A stretch of 64,000 nucleotides of DNA from Constrictibacter sp. MBR-5. Its GTDB lineage: Bacteria > Pseudomonadota > Alphaproteobacteria > JAJUGE01. The notes below the pieces were generated by a model. The model searched no databases. It saw only the letters and a list, made by a program, of their open reading frames with translations, and was not told the DNA's origin. The position numbers and the translations under genes are program-made. Position 1 is the stretch's first letter. The number at the start of each line of letters is the position of its first letter. Location of the stretch: contig NZ_JBEPTK010000007.1 of NCBI RefSeq assembly GCF_040549485.1, positions 124,001-188,000 on the forward strand. The letters run 5' to 3'. Of this stretch, positions 46,085 to 54,583 are shown piece by piece.

Positions 46085-46120
46085 GAACGCGCCCGGGCCG
46101 AGAGATCGGTCCGGGCGTTC
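46085..46120. terminator. Probable terminator after csbD
   Basis: GAACG-C-GCCCGGGCC pairs with GGTCCGGGCGTTC across an eight-base loop, with one bulged base in the stem. It lies ~35 bases after the csbD stop; there is no clear U-tract. Confidence 0.45.
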
Positions 46121-46221
46121 TGCTGTCCGCTCCGCCCCCCTCCGCGCCGCCGGGCTCCTCTATCTCGCCAGGGACGATGCCGCTTAGACTGGCGGAACAA
46201 TAACGAGGGTTGGAGGGAACA

Positions 46222-47016
46222 ATGGTCGAAGCTCCGCAGAAGCCGCCCGCGCGCATGCTCGAAGGCAAGGCGGCCCTGATCACCGGCGGCGCCCGCGGGA
46301 TCGGCCGGGCGGCGGCCCTGCTGTTCGCGCGCGAGGGTGCACGGGTCGCCGTCGCGGACATGAGCGCCGACGGCGCCGCGGAGACGGTTTCCATGATCAA
46401 TGATGCCGGCGGCCAGGCGATCTCCGTCACCTGCGACGTCAGTAGCCGGGACCAGGTCGAGAAGATGGTGGCGGCCGCCGTCGCGGCCTTCGGCCGGCTC
46501 GACTGTGCGTTCAACAATGCGGGGATCGCGGGATATCAGGTAGACGCGGCCGGTCAGAAGACCGCGGACTGGTCGGAGGAAGCGTTCGACCGCATGGTCG
46601 CGGTCAACCTGAAGGGCGTCTGGCTCAGCATGCGCAGCGAGCTGAAGCAGATGACGGCACAGGGCGGCGGCGGGGCGATCGTCAACACCGCCTCCATCGC
46701 CGGGCTGATCGGGCTTCCCACCTCGTCCGCCTACGTCGCTGCCAAGCACGGCGTGGTCGGCCTGACCAAGACCGCCGCGATCGAATATGCCGAGGCCGGG
46801 ATCCGGACCAATTCCGTCTGCCCCGGCTATATCGAGACCGACATGACGCGTGACACGATGGCCCGGCGCGGCGAGCACATCCTGGGCATGACGCCGATGC
46901 GCCGCATGGGGACGGCGCAGGAGATCGCCGAAATGGTCTGCTGGCTCTGCTCCGACCGCGCCAGTTACGTCAACGGCGCCAACTACAATGTCGACGGCGG
47001 CTACGTCGCCGTTTGA
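46222..47016 (+). CDS. Short-chain dehydrogenase/reductase
   Basis: 264 residues. Classical SDR: TGGARGIGRA (cofactor binding), NNAG, Ser in NTASIAG, and the Y-x3-K pair in SAYVAAKH. PGYIETDM is the usual substrate-loop segment. NAD(P)H-dependent alcohol/ketone oxidoreductase; the substrate is not determinable. GGAGGG precedes the ATG; an in-frame TTG at 46210 is less likely. Confidence 0.92.
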   Translation: MVEAPQKPPARMLEGKAALITGGARGIGRAAALLFAREGARVAVADMSADGAAETVSMINDAGGQAISVTCDVSSRDQVEKMVAAAVAAFGRLDCAFNNAGIAGYQVDAAGQKTADWSEEAFDRMVAVNLKGVWLSMRSELKQMTAQGGGGAIVNTASIAGLIGLPTSSAYVAAKHGVVGLTKTAAIEYAEAGIRTNSVCPGYIETDMTRDTMARRGEHILGMTPMRRMGTAQEIAEMVCWLCSDRASYVNGANYNVDGGYVAV

Positions 47017-47023
47017 GGGCGCC

Positions 47024-47051
47024 GCACCCGCCGCCACGGTGCGGCGGGTGC
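47024..47051. terminator. Bidirectional terminator hairpin
   Basis: GCACCCGCCGC (47024-47034), a six-base loop, GCGGCGGGTGC (47041-47051): a perfect 11-bp stem between the convergent SDR and DUF2189 genes. No U-tract is present on either side, so efficiency is uncertain. Confidence 0.6.
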
Positions 47052-47061
47052 CGCCGACCCG

Positions 47062-47922
47062 TCAGCCCACGGTCTTCCGGTAGAGGTGCCAGGTGGCGTG
47101 GCCCAGCACGGGGACCACCACGATCAGGCCGAGCAGCAGCGGCAGGGCACCCAGCGCAAGTCCGGTCGCGACGATCAGGCCCCAGACCATCATCGGCACG
47201 GGGTTCTCCGTGACGACGCGCATCGAGGTCAGGACAGCCGTCGTCACCCGCACCCGCCGGTCGAGCAGAAGCGGGAACGAGACGACGCTGATCGTCAGGG
47301 TCAGCACGGCGAACAGGAAGCCGACGCCGACACCGAAGACGATCAGCGCCCACCCGGCCGGCGTCGTGAACACCTCGGTCACGAAGGCGCCGAACGATTG
47401 CGGCATCGCGGGTCCGAGCGTCGCTCCATAGATCGCCATCGCGGCGACGAGCCACAGGCCGAAGATCGCGGCCAGCACGAAGCCCAGGATCGCGATCCCG
47501 GCGATAGACGGGGAACTGAAGACGCGAAAAGCATCGGTCCAGCCGGCATCCTCCCCCCGTTCGCGCCGTCGGCTCATCTCGTAGAGGCCGGCCGCCGCAG
47601 CCGGTCCGAGCAAGGCGAAGCCCGAAACGAGCGGAAAAACCAGCGGCAGCATGTCGTAGCCGGCCATCAGCCGCGCCAGGATGAGGCCTGCGATCGGGTA
47701 GACGACGCCGATGAACAGGACGTCGGTCCGATAGGCCGCAAAGTCCCGGATGCCCGCCCGAAGCGCCTCCCGGACATCGGCGACCGTGATCCGGCGCACG
47801 GCTGGCGGTGCCAGGCCGCGATCCTCTTCGGTCACGCTGAGGGAACGGCCGGCGGCATCCAGCCCATGCACCGTATTGCCGAACTGGTCGGCGACCCATT
47901 CGACGGGGTTTCGGATCGTCAT
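47062..47922 (-). CDS. DUF2189 family integral membrane protein
   Basis: 286 residues. RRITVADVREALRAGIRDFAAYRTDVLFIGVVYPIAGL is the family start after a ~40-residue soluble lead, and about six membrane segments follow, ending in ATWHLYRKTV. DUF2189 proteins are inner-membrane proteins of unknown function, frequent in alphaproteobacteria. It is divergent from the 2OG-oxygenase gene (230 bases between starts). Confidence 0.85.
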   Translation of the reverse strand: MTIRNPVEWVADQFGNTVHGLDAAGRSLSVTEEDRGLAPPAVRRITVADVREALRAGIRDFAAYRTDVLFIGVVYPIAGLILARLMAGYDMLPLVFPLVSGFALLGPAAAAGLYEMSRRRERGEDAGWTDAFRVFSSPSIAGIAILGFVLAAIFGLWLVAAMAIYGATLGPAMPQSFGAFVTEVFTTPAGWALIVFGVGVGFLFAVLTLTISVVSFPLLLDRRVRVTTAVLTSMRVVTENPVPMMVWGLIVATGLALGALPLLLGLIVVVPVLGHATWHLYRKTVG

Positions 47923-48152
47923 CTGCGTTCCTCCCGCTACAAGGCTTGGGAGGCCGCGGCCGAACCATCAGGCTCTCTGGCCGGTCGACGGCCACGAGCA
48001 TCCGCGACCTGTTTATTTATTATAGACCTCGTCGAACGTCAGCGCATCGCCCTTCACGCGTGAAGACCGTGACGGCCGCCGCAAGAATCGGAATGCGCGC
48101 CGATCCGGCGGCGCCTACCTCCCCGTCACGACGCACCGTTCGGGAAGAAGCC

Positions 48153-48869
48153 ATGTCAGAGACGATCAGCGCCCGCATCGATGCCCTCGACTGGCCACGC
48201 ATCGCGGGCGACCTGGATGCAGCTGGCAGCGCCGCGATCCGCGGATTGCTGACACCCGAGACATGCGATGCGGTGGCCGCCCTCTACGACGGCGACGAAT
48301 CGCGCTTCCGCAGCCGCGTGGTGATGGCCCGGCACGGTTATGGCCGCGGCGAATACAGATACTTCGCCTACCCGCTGCCGGATCTCGTGGGCGCCCTCCG
48401 CACGGCCGCCTACCCGCATCTGGCGGCAGTGGCGAACCGCTGGCACGAGCGCATGGGCCTGGCGCCCCGGTTCCCGGGGGCGCACGCCGCATTCCTCGAG
48501 CGCTGCCACGCCGCCGGCCAGACCCGGCCGACGCCGCTGCTGCTGCGCTACGGCCCGGGCGACTACAATTGCCTGCACCAGGATCTCTACGGCGAGCACG
48601 TCTTCCCGCTGCAGATGGCGATCCTGCTCTCCGAGCCGGAGCGCGATTTCGAGGGCGGCGCGTTCGTGCTGACCGAGCAGCGCCCGCGCATGCAGTCGCG
48701 CGCCGATGTCGTGCCGCTGCGCCAGGGCGACGCGGTGGTGTTCGCCGTCCGCCACCGGCCCGTGGCGGGAACGCGCGGCGACTATCGCGTGCAGATGCGG
48801 CACGGCGTCGGTACCGTGCGCAGCGGCCGGCGCCACACCCTCGGCATCATCTTCCACGACGCGACGTGA
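48153..48869 (+). CDS. 2OG-Fe(II) oxygenase paired with alkB
   Basis: 238 residues. A jelly-roll dioxygenase with metal ligands HxD in LHQDLYGEHVFPLQ and the distal His in MRHGVGTV; the 2-oxoglutarate Arg is likely in RSGRRHTLGIIFHDA. Similar proteins often precede alkB and may repair or modify nucleic acid or protein; function is unproven. ATG 48153 is preceded by GGGAAGAAG. It ends five bases before alkB. Confidence 0.85.
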   Translation: MSETISARIDALDWPRIAGDLDAAGSAAIRGLLTPETCDAVAALYDGDESRFRSRVVMARHGYGRGEYRYFAYPLPDLVGALRTAAYPHLAAVANRWHERMGLAPRFPGAHAAFLERCHAAGQTRPTPLLLRYGPGDYNCLHQDLYGEHVFPLQMAILLSEPERDFEGGAFVLTEQRPRMQSRADVVPLRQGDAVVFAVRHRPVAGTRGDYRVQMRHGVGTVRSGRRHTLGIIFHDAT

Positions 48870-48874
48870 CGCCC

Positions 48875-49516
48875 ATGACCCGCGACCTGTTCGAGACCGA
48901 GCGATCGGCGGTGCCATTGGCCGACGGTGCGGTGCTGCTGCCGGGGTTCGCGCTGCCGTTCGAGGAAGAGATCCTGGCCGGCGTGGCCGCCGTGGCCGCT
49001 GCGGCACCCTTCCGCCACATGACGACACCCGGCGGATTCCGCATGTCGGTCGCCATGACCAACTGCGGCAATGCCGGCTGGATCACCGACCGGCGCGGCT
49101 ACCGCTACGATGCGGCGGATCCGGAAACAGGCTCGGAATGGCCCGCCATGCCGGCGGCTTTCGGCGTGCTCGCGACCCGGGCCGCCGCGGCCGGAGGCTT
49201 CCCCGGCTTCGTTCCCGATGCCTGCCTGATCAACCGGTACGAGCCCGGTGCGCGGCTGACGCTCCACCAGGACCGCAACGAACGGGACTATGACGCGCCC
49301 ATCGTGTCGGTCTCGCTCGGCCTGCCGGCGACCTTCCTGTTCGGCGGCTCCGAACGGACAGACAAAGCCCGCCGGGTGCCCCTGGCGCATGGCGACGTGG
49401 TCGTCTGGGGCGGCCCGGCCCGCCTCGCCTTCCACGGCGTCGCACCGCTGAAGGACGGCACGCACCCGCTGCTCGGACGGGCGCGCATCAACCTCACCTT
49501 TCGCAAGGCACTCTGA
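48875..49516 (+). CDS. alkB: DNA oxidative demethylase AlkB
   Basis: 213 residues. N-terminal nucleotide-recognition lid (residues ~45-80: FRHMTTPGGFRMSVAMTNCG; ITDRRGYRY), then LINRYEPGARLTLHQDRNE with H-x-D metal ligands, FHGVAPL with the second His and RINLTFR with the oxoglutarate Arg. All match AlkB, which oxidises 1-methyladenine and 3-methylcytosine. The preceding 2OG-oxygenase suggests a repair operon. Confidence 0.93.
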   Translation: MTRDLFETERSAVPLADGAVLLPGFALPFEEEILAGVAAVAAAAPFRHMTTPGGFRMSVAMTNCGNAGWITDRRGYRYDAADPETGSEWPAMPAAFGVLATRAAAAGGFPGFVPDACLINRYEPGARLTLHQDRNERDYDAPIVSVSLGLPATFLFGGSERTDKARRVPLAHGDVVVWGGPARLAFHGVAPLKDGTHPLLGRARINLTFRKAL

Positions 49517-49521
49517 GAGGT

Positions 49522-50232
49522 TCAGGCGCCTCGGCCGTTGCGCTCGTCGCTCTCGAGCCTGCCGTCCACCAGGTGGATGCGCCGGTCCATGCGCGATGCC
49601 ATGTCCAGGTCGTGCGTGACCGCGACGACGGTCTTGCCGCCCGTCCGAACCAGATCCTCGAGGATCGCGAAGACCTGCGCCGAACTCTTCGTGTCCAGGC
49701 TGCCGGTCGGCTCGTCGGCGAACACCACCGGCGGATCGTTGGCCAGCGCCCGCGCGACGGCCACCCGCTGGCGCTGGCCGCCGGAGAGCTGATCCGGCCG
49801 CTTGTCGAGATGATCGCCGAGCCCCAGCGAGCCGAGCAGCCCCGCGGCGCGCTCGCGCATCTGCCCTCGGGTGAGCCGGGCGCGCTTGCGCATCGGCAGT
49901 TCGACATTCTCGCGCACCGTGAACTCGGGCAGCAGGAAGTGGAACTGGAAGACGAAGCCGAGCAGCGCGAGCCGCGTCTCCGCCCGCTCGCGTTCGCTCA
50001 TCGGCCCCGCATCCCGGCCGGCGATGCGCAGCACGCCCCCGGTCGGCCGGTCCAGAAGGCCCAGCAGGTAGAGCAGCGACGACTTGCCGGACCCCGAGGG
50101 CCCCGTGACAGCGACGAGTTCGCGCGCCCCGATCGACAGCGACACGTCCTGTACCAGGGTCACCGGCACCGTCGCCGGCAGCACGCGCGTCAGGTGCTCG
50201 GCCTCAATCAGCGGTGCCGTGCCGTCGCTCAC
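49522..50232 (-). CDS. ABC exporter ATP-binding protein (MacB/LolD type)
   Basis: 236 residues from a GTG overlapping the permease stop. Walker A GPSGSGKSS, Q-loop VFQFHFLLPEFTV, signature LSGGQRQR, Walker B VVFADEPTGSLD, and switch His in VTHDLD. The LLPEFTVRENVELPM stretch is typical of the LolD/MacB group that powers FtsX-like permeases. Last gene of the minus-strand HlyD-permease-ATPase operon. Confidence 0.92.
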   Translation of the reverse strand: MSDGTAPLIEAEHLTRVLPATVPVTLVQDVSLSIGARELVAVTGPSGSGKSSLLYLLGLLDRPTGGVLRIAGRDAGPMSERERAETRLALLGFVFQFHFLLPEFTVRENVELPMRKRARLTRGQMRERAAGLLGSLGLGDHLDKRPDQLSGGQRQRVAVARALANDPPVVFADEPTGSLDTKSSAQVFAILEDLVRTGGKTVVAVTHDLDMASRMDRRIHLVDGRLESDERNGRGA

Positions 50233-51491
50233 GACGCGCCCCGGATGATCTCGACCGGGTTCAGGCGCGCCGCACGCCGCGCCGGCAGATAGCCGGCCAC
50301 CGCCGCCGACGCCAGTGCGAAGGCCGCGGCGAGCAGATAGTGCAGAAGGCTCCAGGCGACCGGCAGGTGCGTCATCTCGCGACCCGTCGCCGCCAGCTCG
50401 AAACGGACCTGGGAGAGCGCATAGACCAGCGAGAACCCTAGGAGCCAGCCGGCAACCGAGCCCGCGGCGCCGATGACGATGCCCTCGACGACGAAGAGGC
50501 TCTGCATGTCGCCCCGGCTGAAGCCGAGCGACTTCATGATGGCGATGTCGCGCGCCTTCTCGTGGGTGATCGTCGAGACGATGTTGAAGATGCCGAAGCC
50601 GGCGACGAGCATGATGGCGGCGACGACCGTGTACATGATGACGTTGCGCACGACGAGCGCCTCCAGCAGCGACTCGTTCGCCTCCTGCCACGCCACCGCC
50701 TTGTAGCCGAGCTGCGCCTCGGCGCGCCGCGCGACGGCGGGCGCCGCGTTGGGGTCGCCGAGCTTGATGCGGAACTCGTTAATCGCGTTCGGGCGCTCGC
50801 TGACGATCTGGGCGTTCTTGAGCAGCACATAGGCCTCGCCTTCGTCGCGGGCGGTCGTGCCGGTGTGGAAGAGGCCGACGATCTTGAAGCCGCGCGTCAG
50901 GCCGGTGGAGGACACGAGGGTGACGGTGTCGCCGAACGTCGCCCCCAGCCGCTCGGCCATCCGGTCGCCGACGACGACATTGTTGCCGCCCGCCGCCAGC
51001 GCCGCGAAACTGCCGGCCACGAAATCCTCGATGATCGGCGAGACACCGCGCTCGGCATCCGGCTCGATGCCGATGATGGCGGCCCCCACGTCGCGCCCGG
51101 CATAGCGCACCACCCCCTGGGTGCGGAGGCTCGGCGCGAGCCGCCCGTGCAGCCGTCCCTCGCCGGCACCGATCCAGCCGTCCAGCCAGGCCTGTGCGGC
51201 CGTCGGATTGATGATGCCGCGGCGATCCTCGCGCGGGCGCAGTCCGGCGATGGCGGTGGCGGCGAAGACGTCCTCCGCGGGCTGGCGCGGCGGCGTGCGT
51301 CGGTCGTCGGTGATCTGGACGTGCGGCATCGCGTTGATCAGCTGCTCGACGAAATCGTCCTGGCTGCCCTGCATCAGTGCGGCCATCGCGATCGAGAAGC
51401 CGACTCCCACGGCGACGCCGACCACCGCCACCAGCGTCTGCCGGCCGCGGCCGGCGATGTGGGTGAAGGCGATATCCAGGACGAGGCGCAT
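50229..51491 (-). CDS. FtsX-like ABC permease (MacB/LolC type)
   Basis: 420 residues. One N-terminal membrane segment, a large periplasmic domain (~45-285) and three C-terminal segments, the arrangement of MacB/LolC permeases. Motif KARDIAIMKSLGFSRGDMQSLFVVEGIVIGAAG is the FtsX coupling region. Together with the ATPase and the HlyD adaptor it should form a tripartite exporter of a lipoprotein, peptide or glycolipid; the substrate is unknown. Starts five bases after the HlyD gene. Confidence 0.9.
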   Translation of the reverse strand: MRLVLDIAFTHIAGRGRQTLVAVVGVAVGVGFSIAMAALMQGSQDDFVEQLINAMPHVQITDDRRTPPRQPAEDVFAATAIAGLRPREDRRGIINPTAAQAWLDGWIGAGEGRLHGRLAPSLRTQGVVRYAGRDVGAAIIGIEPDAERGVSPIIEDFVAGSFAALAAGGNNVVVGDRMAERLGATFGDTVTLVSSTGLTRGFKIVGLFHTGTTARDEGEAYVLLKNAQIVSERPNAINEFRIKLGDPNAAPAVARRAEAQLGYKAVAWQEANESLLEALVVRNVIMYTVVAAIMLVAGFGIFNIVSTITHEKARDIAIMKSLGFSRGDMQSLFVVEGIVIGAAGSVAGWLLGFSLVYALSQVRFELAATGREMTHLPVAWSLLHYLLAAAFALASAAVAGYLPARRAARLNPVEIIRGAS

Positions 51492-51496
51492 CCGCG

Positions 51497-52519
51497 CTAC
51501 TCAGCCCTGCCCGCTGCAGCGGCGGTCGTCTCGACGCGCGCGCCGTCGGCGAGGGTCTCCGGATAGGGCGAGATCACGCGGGCGCCGGGATCGAGCCCCG
51601 ACAGGATCTCGGTCGCCTCGGTGCCACGGATCCCGGGCCTCACGGCACGACGCTCCGCCACCCCGCCCTCGACCACGAAGAGCCTGTCGCCGTCGAGCGC
51701 CACGGACGGCACCAGCAGCGCATCCGCCGATACGCGCACCACGATGTTCACGTCGACGGACATGCCGATCATCAGCGGCGTATCGTCCGGCAGCATCAGT
51801 CGCACGCGGTATGTCTTCGCCACCGGATCGCCCTTGGGCGTGATGTTGTCGACGACGGACTCCAGGCTGCGGTCGACGAAAGCATCCGACCGCAGCAACG
51901 CGCGCTGGCCCACGGCGACGCGCGGAATGTCCTCCTCGTTCACGTCCGCGATGACCACGCGCGGGATTGGCCGGCCGACCCAGAATAGCGCCTCACCCGG
52001 CTCGGCGATCTCGCCGACCTCGCCATCCTCGCGCAGGACGGTCCCGTCCATCGGCGCGCGCAGGACATAGTTCTCCAGCCGCGCCTTCTGGCCGACGATC
52101 AACGCCTCGATCTGGGCGAGGTCGCTGCGCGTTCGGTCGAGGTCCTTGGCCGCCGCGATGTTTCGCCCGACCAGTGCGGCGACGCGATCGCGCTCCGCCA
52201 GCGCCAGGCGCCGCCGCGCCTCCAGTTCGGCGAGCGTCGCCTCGGCCTCGCGCGTATCGAGGCGCCCGAGCACGGCGCCGCGCGTCACCTCCGCCCCCTC
52301 GCAGTCGCATCGCCCGACGATCCGCTCGCGGACGAGCGGCGTCACCTTGGCCCAGTAGCGCGGCTCGACCACGCCGTTCGCATAGACGAGTTCGGCCGCG
52401 TCGCCGCGCGTCGGCTGTACGGTCGCGACGGGCACAGGACGGCCGAACCACCACCAGTATGCGCCGGCGGCAGCGGCAGCGACGGCGCAAAGAACCAGCA
52501 GCAGCCGAAGATACCTCAC
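51497..52519 (-). CDS. HlyD/MacA-type periplasmic adaptor protein
   Basis: 340 residues from a GTG. N-terminal anchor (~5-25), lipoyl/barrel halves around ~40-75 and ~155-185 (RAPMDGTVLREDGEVGEIAEPGE), a short helical hairpin between them, then barrel-sandwich and membrane-proximal domains. Fits RND/ABC membrane-fusion proteins that bridge the permease to the outer membrane. Thirty-one bases after the DUF2459 gene. Confidence 0.9.
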   Translation of the reverse strand: MRYLRLLLVLCAVAAAAAGAYWWWFGRPVPVATVQPTRGDAAELVYANGVVEPRYWAKVTPLVRERIVGRCDCEGAEVTRGAVLGRLDTREAEATLAELEARRRLALAERDRVAALVGRNIAAAKDLDRTRSDLAQIEALIVGQKARLENYVLRAPMDGTVLREDGEVGEIAEPGEALFWVGRPIPRVVIADVNEEDIPRVAVGQRALLRSDAFVDRSLESVVDNITPKGDPVAKTYRVRLMLPDDTPLMIGMSVDVNIVVRVSADALLVPSVALDGDRLFVVEGGVAERRAVRPGIRGTEATEILSGLDPGARVISPYPETLADGARVETTAAAAGRAE

Positions 52520-52550
52520 GCCTACGCTCCGTCGGCTCGCAGGTCGACCG

Positions 52551-53144
52551 TCATTGCCGCTCCCTCAACGCCCAGGCCGACAGCAGGACCGACCCCTGGA
52601 CGTCGGCCCCGAGCGCCGTCGCCCATTCGGCCACCTTGGCGTTGGAATTGTCGGTCAACGTGTAGCTGGCGGGATAGTGCACGAATTCCAGGTCGAACGC
52701 CGGATTGTAGACCCTGGTCCCCATGTTCGCAGCGAAGACCGCGTCGAGCTGCGCGACCAGTGCGCGCACCCGGTCCTCGTCAGCTGCGAACCAGAGCGCT
52801 TCCTCGACGGGGACGCGCAGCGGCGCCACGGCCGCGGCGGGCATCTCCGCGGGAGCCACGGCCGGAGCAGCGTAGCGGCGCCGGCCGAGCGCGGCCTGGG
52901 TCGGCCAGAGCAGGGCGGCACTGCCTTGTCCGACGCCGGTCCGGCCGAGGGCATACCAGTCCCAGTCGCCATAGCTGTAGCGGACGAGCCCCTCTCCTGC
53001 CGGCAGTTCCAGCATCAGGCTGGAATGGCGGCCGTGATCGAGGATCGCCGCACGGAGCGGCCGCTCGGGTGCCGGCGGCGGGACGATGACCGCCGTGCAG
53101 CCGCCGAGCGCCAGAAGCAGCAGCCCGGCCGCGCCCGGCCTCAC
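52551..53144 (-). CDS. DUF2459 family lipoprotein
   Basis: 197 residues from a GTG overlapping the hydrolase stop. Hydrophobic start ends in LALGGC, a good lipobox, so it is probably an exported lipoprotein. HGRHSSLMLEL, YSYGDWDWYALGRTG and ALLWPTQAALGRR carry the His, Asp-Trp-x-Trp and Pro pattern of DUF2459. The function is unknown. Position in an operon with an exporter suggests an envelope role. Confidence 0.85.
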   Translation of the reverse strand: MRPGAAGLLLLALGGCTAVIVPPPAPERPLRAAILDHGRHSSLMLELPAGEGLVRYSYGDWDWYALGRTGVGQGSAALLWPTQAALGRRRYAAPAVAPAEMPAAAVAPLRVPVEEALWFAADEDRVRALVAQLDAVFAANMGTRVYNPAFDLEFVHYPASYTLTDNSNAKVAEWATALGADVQGSVLLSAWALRERQ

Positions 53145-54295
53145 CGCTGTGTCGCGAGAAAGTCCAGGAGCAGCCCGTTCACCGCGTCCGGCTGCTCCTG
53201 CTGGACCCAGTGGCCGGCGCTGTCGATCAGGTGGACGCCGTCCATCCGGGTGCAGGCCTGGGTGCGCATCTTCTCCAGCGCGCCGGGCGTCTGGTGGATA
53301 CCCCAGTCGCTGGCGCCGGCGATGAAGCGCGACGGCACATCGATGGTGCGGCCGGCGAACAGCTCCAGTTCGCCGTTGAAGCGGCCGGACGTGCGGCAGC
53401 GATACCATTGCAGGCCGCCCTGGAAGCCGACGCGGCCATACTCGCCGCTGTAGACCGCGAGCTCCGTCTCCGTCAGCCAGCGGCAGGCGGCGACATGTTC
53501 CGGCGACGGCATCTCCGGCGCCACCGTCTCGGCCATCGTCCGGTCGCGGTCCATGACGTAGTAGGTCGGCAGCTGCGCCAGTTCGCTGGCCGTCCACGCC
53601 TTCAGCGGGAACGGCTTGTTGTCCGTCCAGTCGGCGCTCTTCTGGTGGAAATAGGCGCGCAGGAAATCGTGCACGCCCTGCGGCGCCCGCCACATGTCGG
53701 CATTCGCGTCGCGGGTCGAATAATACCACTGATAGTGTTTGCGCGGCCGGTCGAGGGCGGCGAGATCGTCGTGGATCGAGGGTCCGGCCGGGCCGGGAGC
53801 CGGGCTGTCGGCGGTCCCGAACGGCACGGCCGGCGGCCCCGCGAACGGTGCGCTCATCAGCACCATCGCGCGGAACACGTCGGGCCGCACCAGTGCGCAC
53901 CAGGCGGCGACGGACGCGCCGAAATCGTGTCCCACGACGGCCGCGGCCGAACGATGGCCGAAGGCCGACAGCACGCCGAGCGCGTCCCGCGCCAGGTTCA
54001 GCAGCCGGAACGAGCCGAGATCGCCGTCATAGTTCGCGTCCCAGCCGGTCGTCCGGCCGTAGCCGCGCTGGTCGGGTGCCAGCACGTGGTAGCCGACCGC
54101 CGCCAGCGCCGGCATGACCTTGCGCCAGCTGTAGGCGATCTCCGGGAAGCCGTGCAGCAACAGGACGCAGGGACGGCCCGGCGTCTCCCACCCCGCCTCC
54201 AGCACGTGCACCCGCAGGCCGTTGATCCCGTCGACGAACCGGCCGCGTACGCCTGCCGGCAGGACGTCGGCCCCGAGGGGCGCCATCTCGTTCAT
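53141..54295 (-). CDS. Epoxide-hydrolase-like alpha/beta hydrolase
   Basis: 384 residues. HGFP oxyanion region (LLHGFPEIAYSW), nucleophile Asp in GHDFGASVA, cap with Tyr residues that would polarise an epoxide (YQWYYS, PTYYVMD) and terminal His in DSAGHWVQQEQPDAV. The Asp nucleophile indicates an epoxide hydrolase or haloalkane dehalogenase type; epoxide hydrolase is more likely. It opens the minus-strand operon with DUF2459 and the exporter genes. Confidence 0.85.
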   Translation of the reverse strand: MNEMAPLGADVLPAGVRGRFVDGINGLRVHVLEAGWETPGRPCVLLLHGFPEIAYSWRKVMPALAAVGYHVLAPDQRGYGRTTGWDANYDGDLGSFRLLNLARDALGVLSAFGHRSAAAVVGHDFGASVAAWCALVRPDVFRAMVLMSAPFAGPPAVPFGTADSPAPGPAGPSIHDDLAALDRPRKHYQWYYSTRDANADMWRAPQGVHDFLRAYFHQKSADWTDNKPFPLKAWTASELAQLPTYYVMDRDRTMAETVAPEMPSPEHVAACRWLTETELAVYSGEYGRVGFQGGLQWYRCRTSGRFNGELELFAGRTIDVPSRFIAGASDWGIHQTPGALEKMRTQACTRMDGVHLIDSAGHWVQQEQPDAVNGLLLDFLATQR

Positions 54296-54388
54296 GCGCG
54301 TCTCCAGTCCCGCGATTCGTCATGCCGGTGTAGGGCGGCGGGTACGGCGCGAACGTACAATGCCGTATTGAGGCGGGAAACAGGCGGC

Positions 54389-54583
54389 CTATCGCCTCCG
54401 GAGCGCCAGCGACCAAAGGATGACGGTGGCCGGGACGCCGAGGCCGACCCAGGAGAGCAGGTCGTGCCACCCATCCCCGAGCAGGCCCGCGACGAGGCCG
54501 ACGATGCTGACCAGGGCGATCGCGGTCGGGGCGGCGAAGATCGCCGCCAGGGAATTCCGCGCCCGGCGCGCCGACGCGTTCAT
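54389..54583 (-). CDS. Small membrane protein after the PepSY gene
   Basis: 64 residues. Two hydrophobic segments (~12-36 and ~42-60) separated by a short loop, with a basic N-terminus and RRR end. Its ATG overlaps the PepSY-protein stop by four bases (ATGA), so it is co-translated with it. Family unknown; the context is siderophore-iron uptake. Confidence 0.72.
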   Translation of the reverse strand: MNASARRARNSLAAIFAAPTAIALVSIVGLVAGLLGDGWHDLLSWVGLGVPATVILWSLALRRR

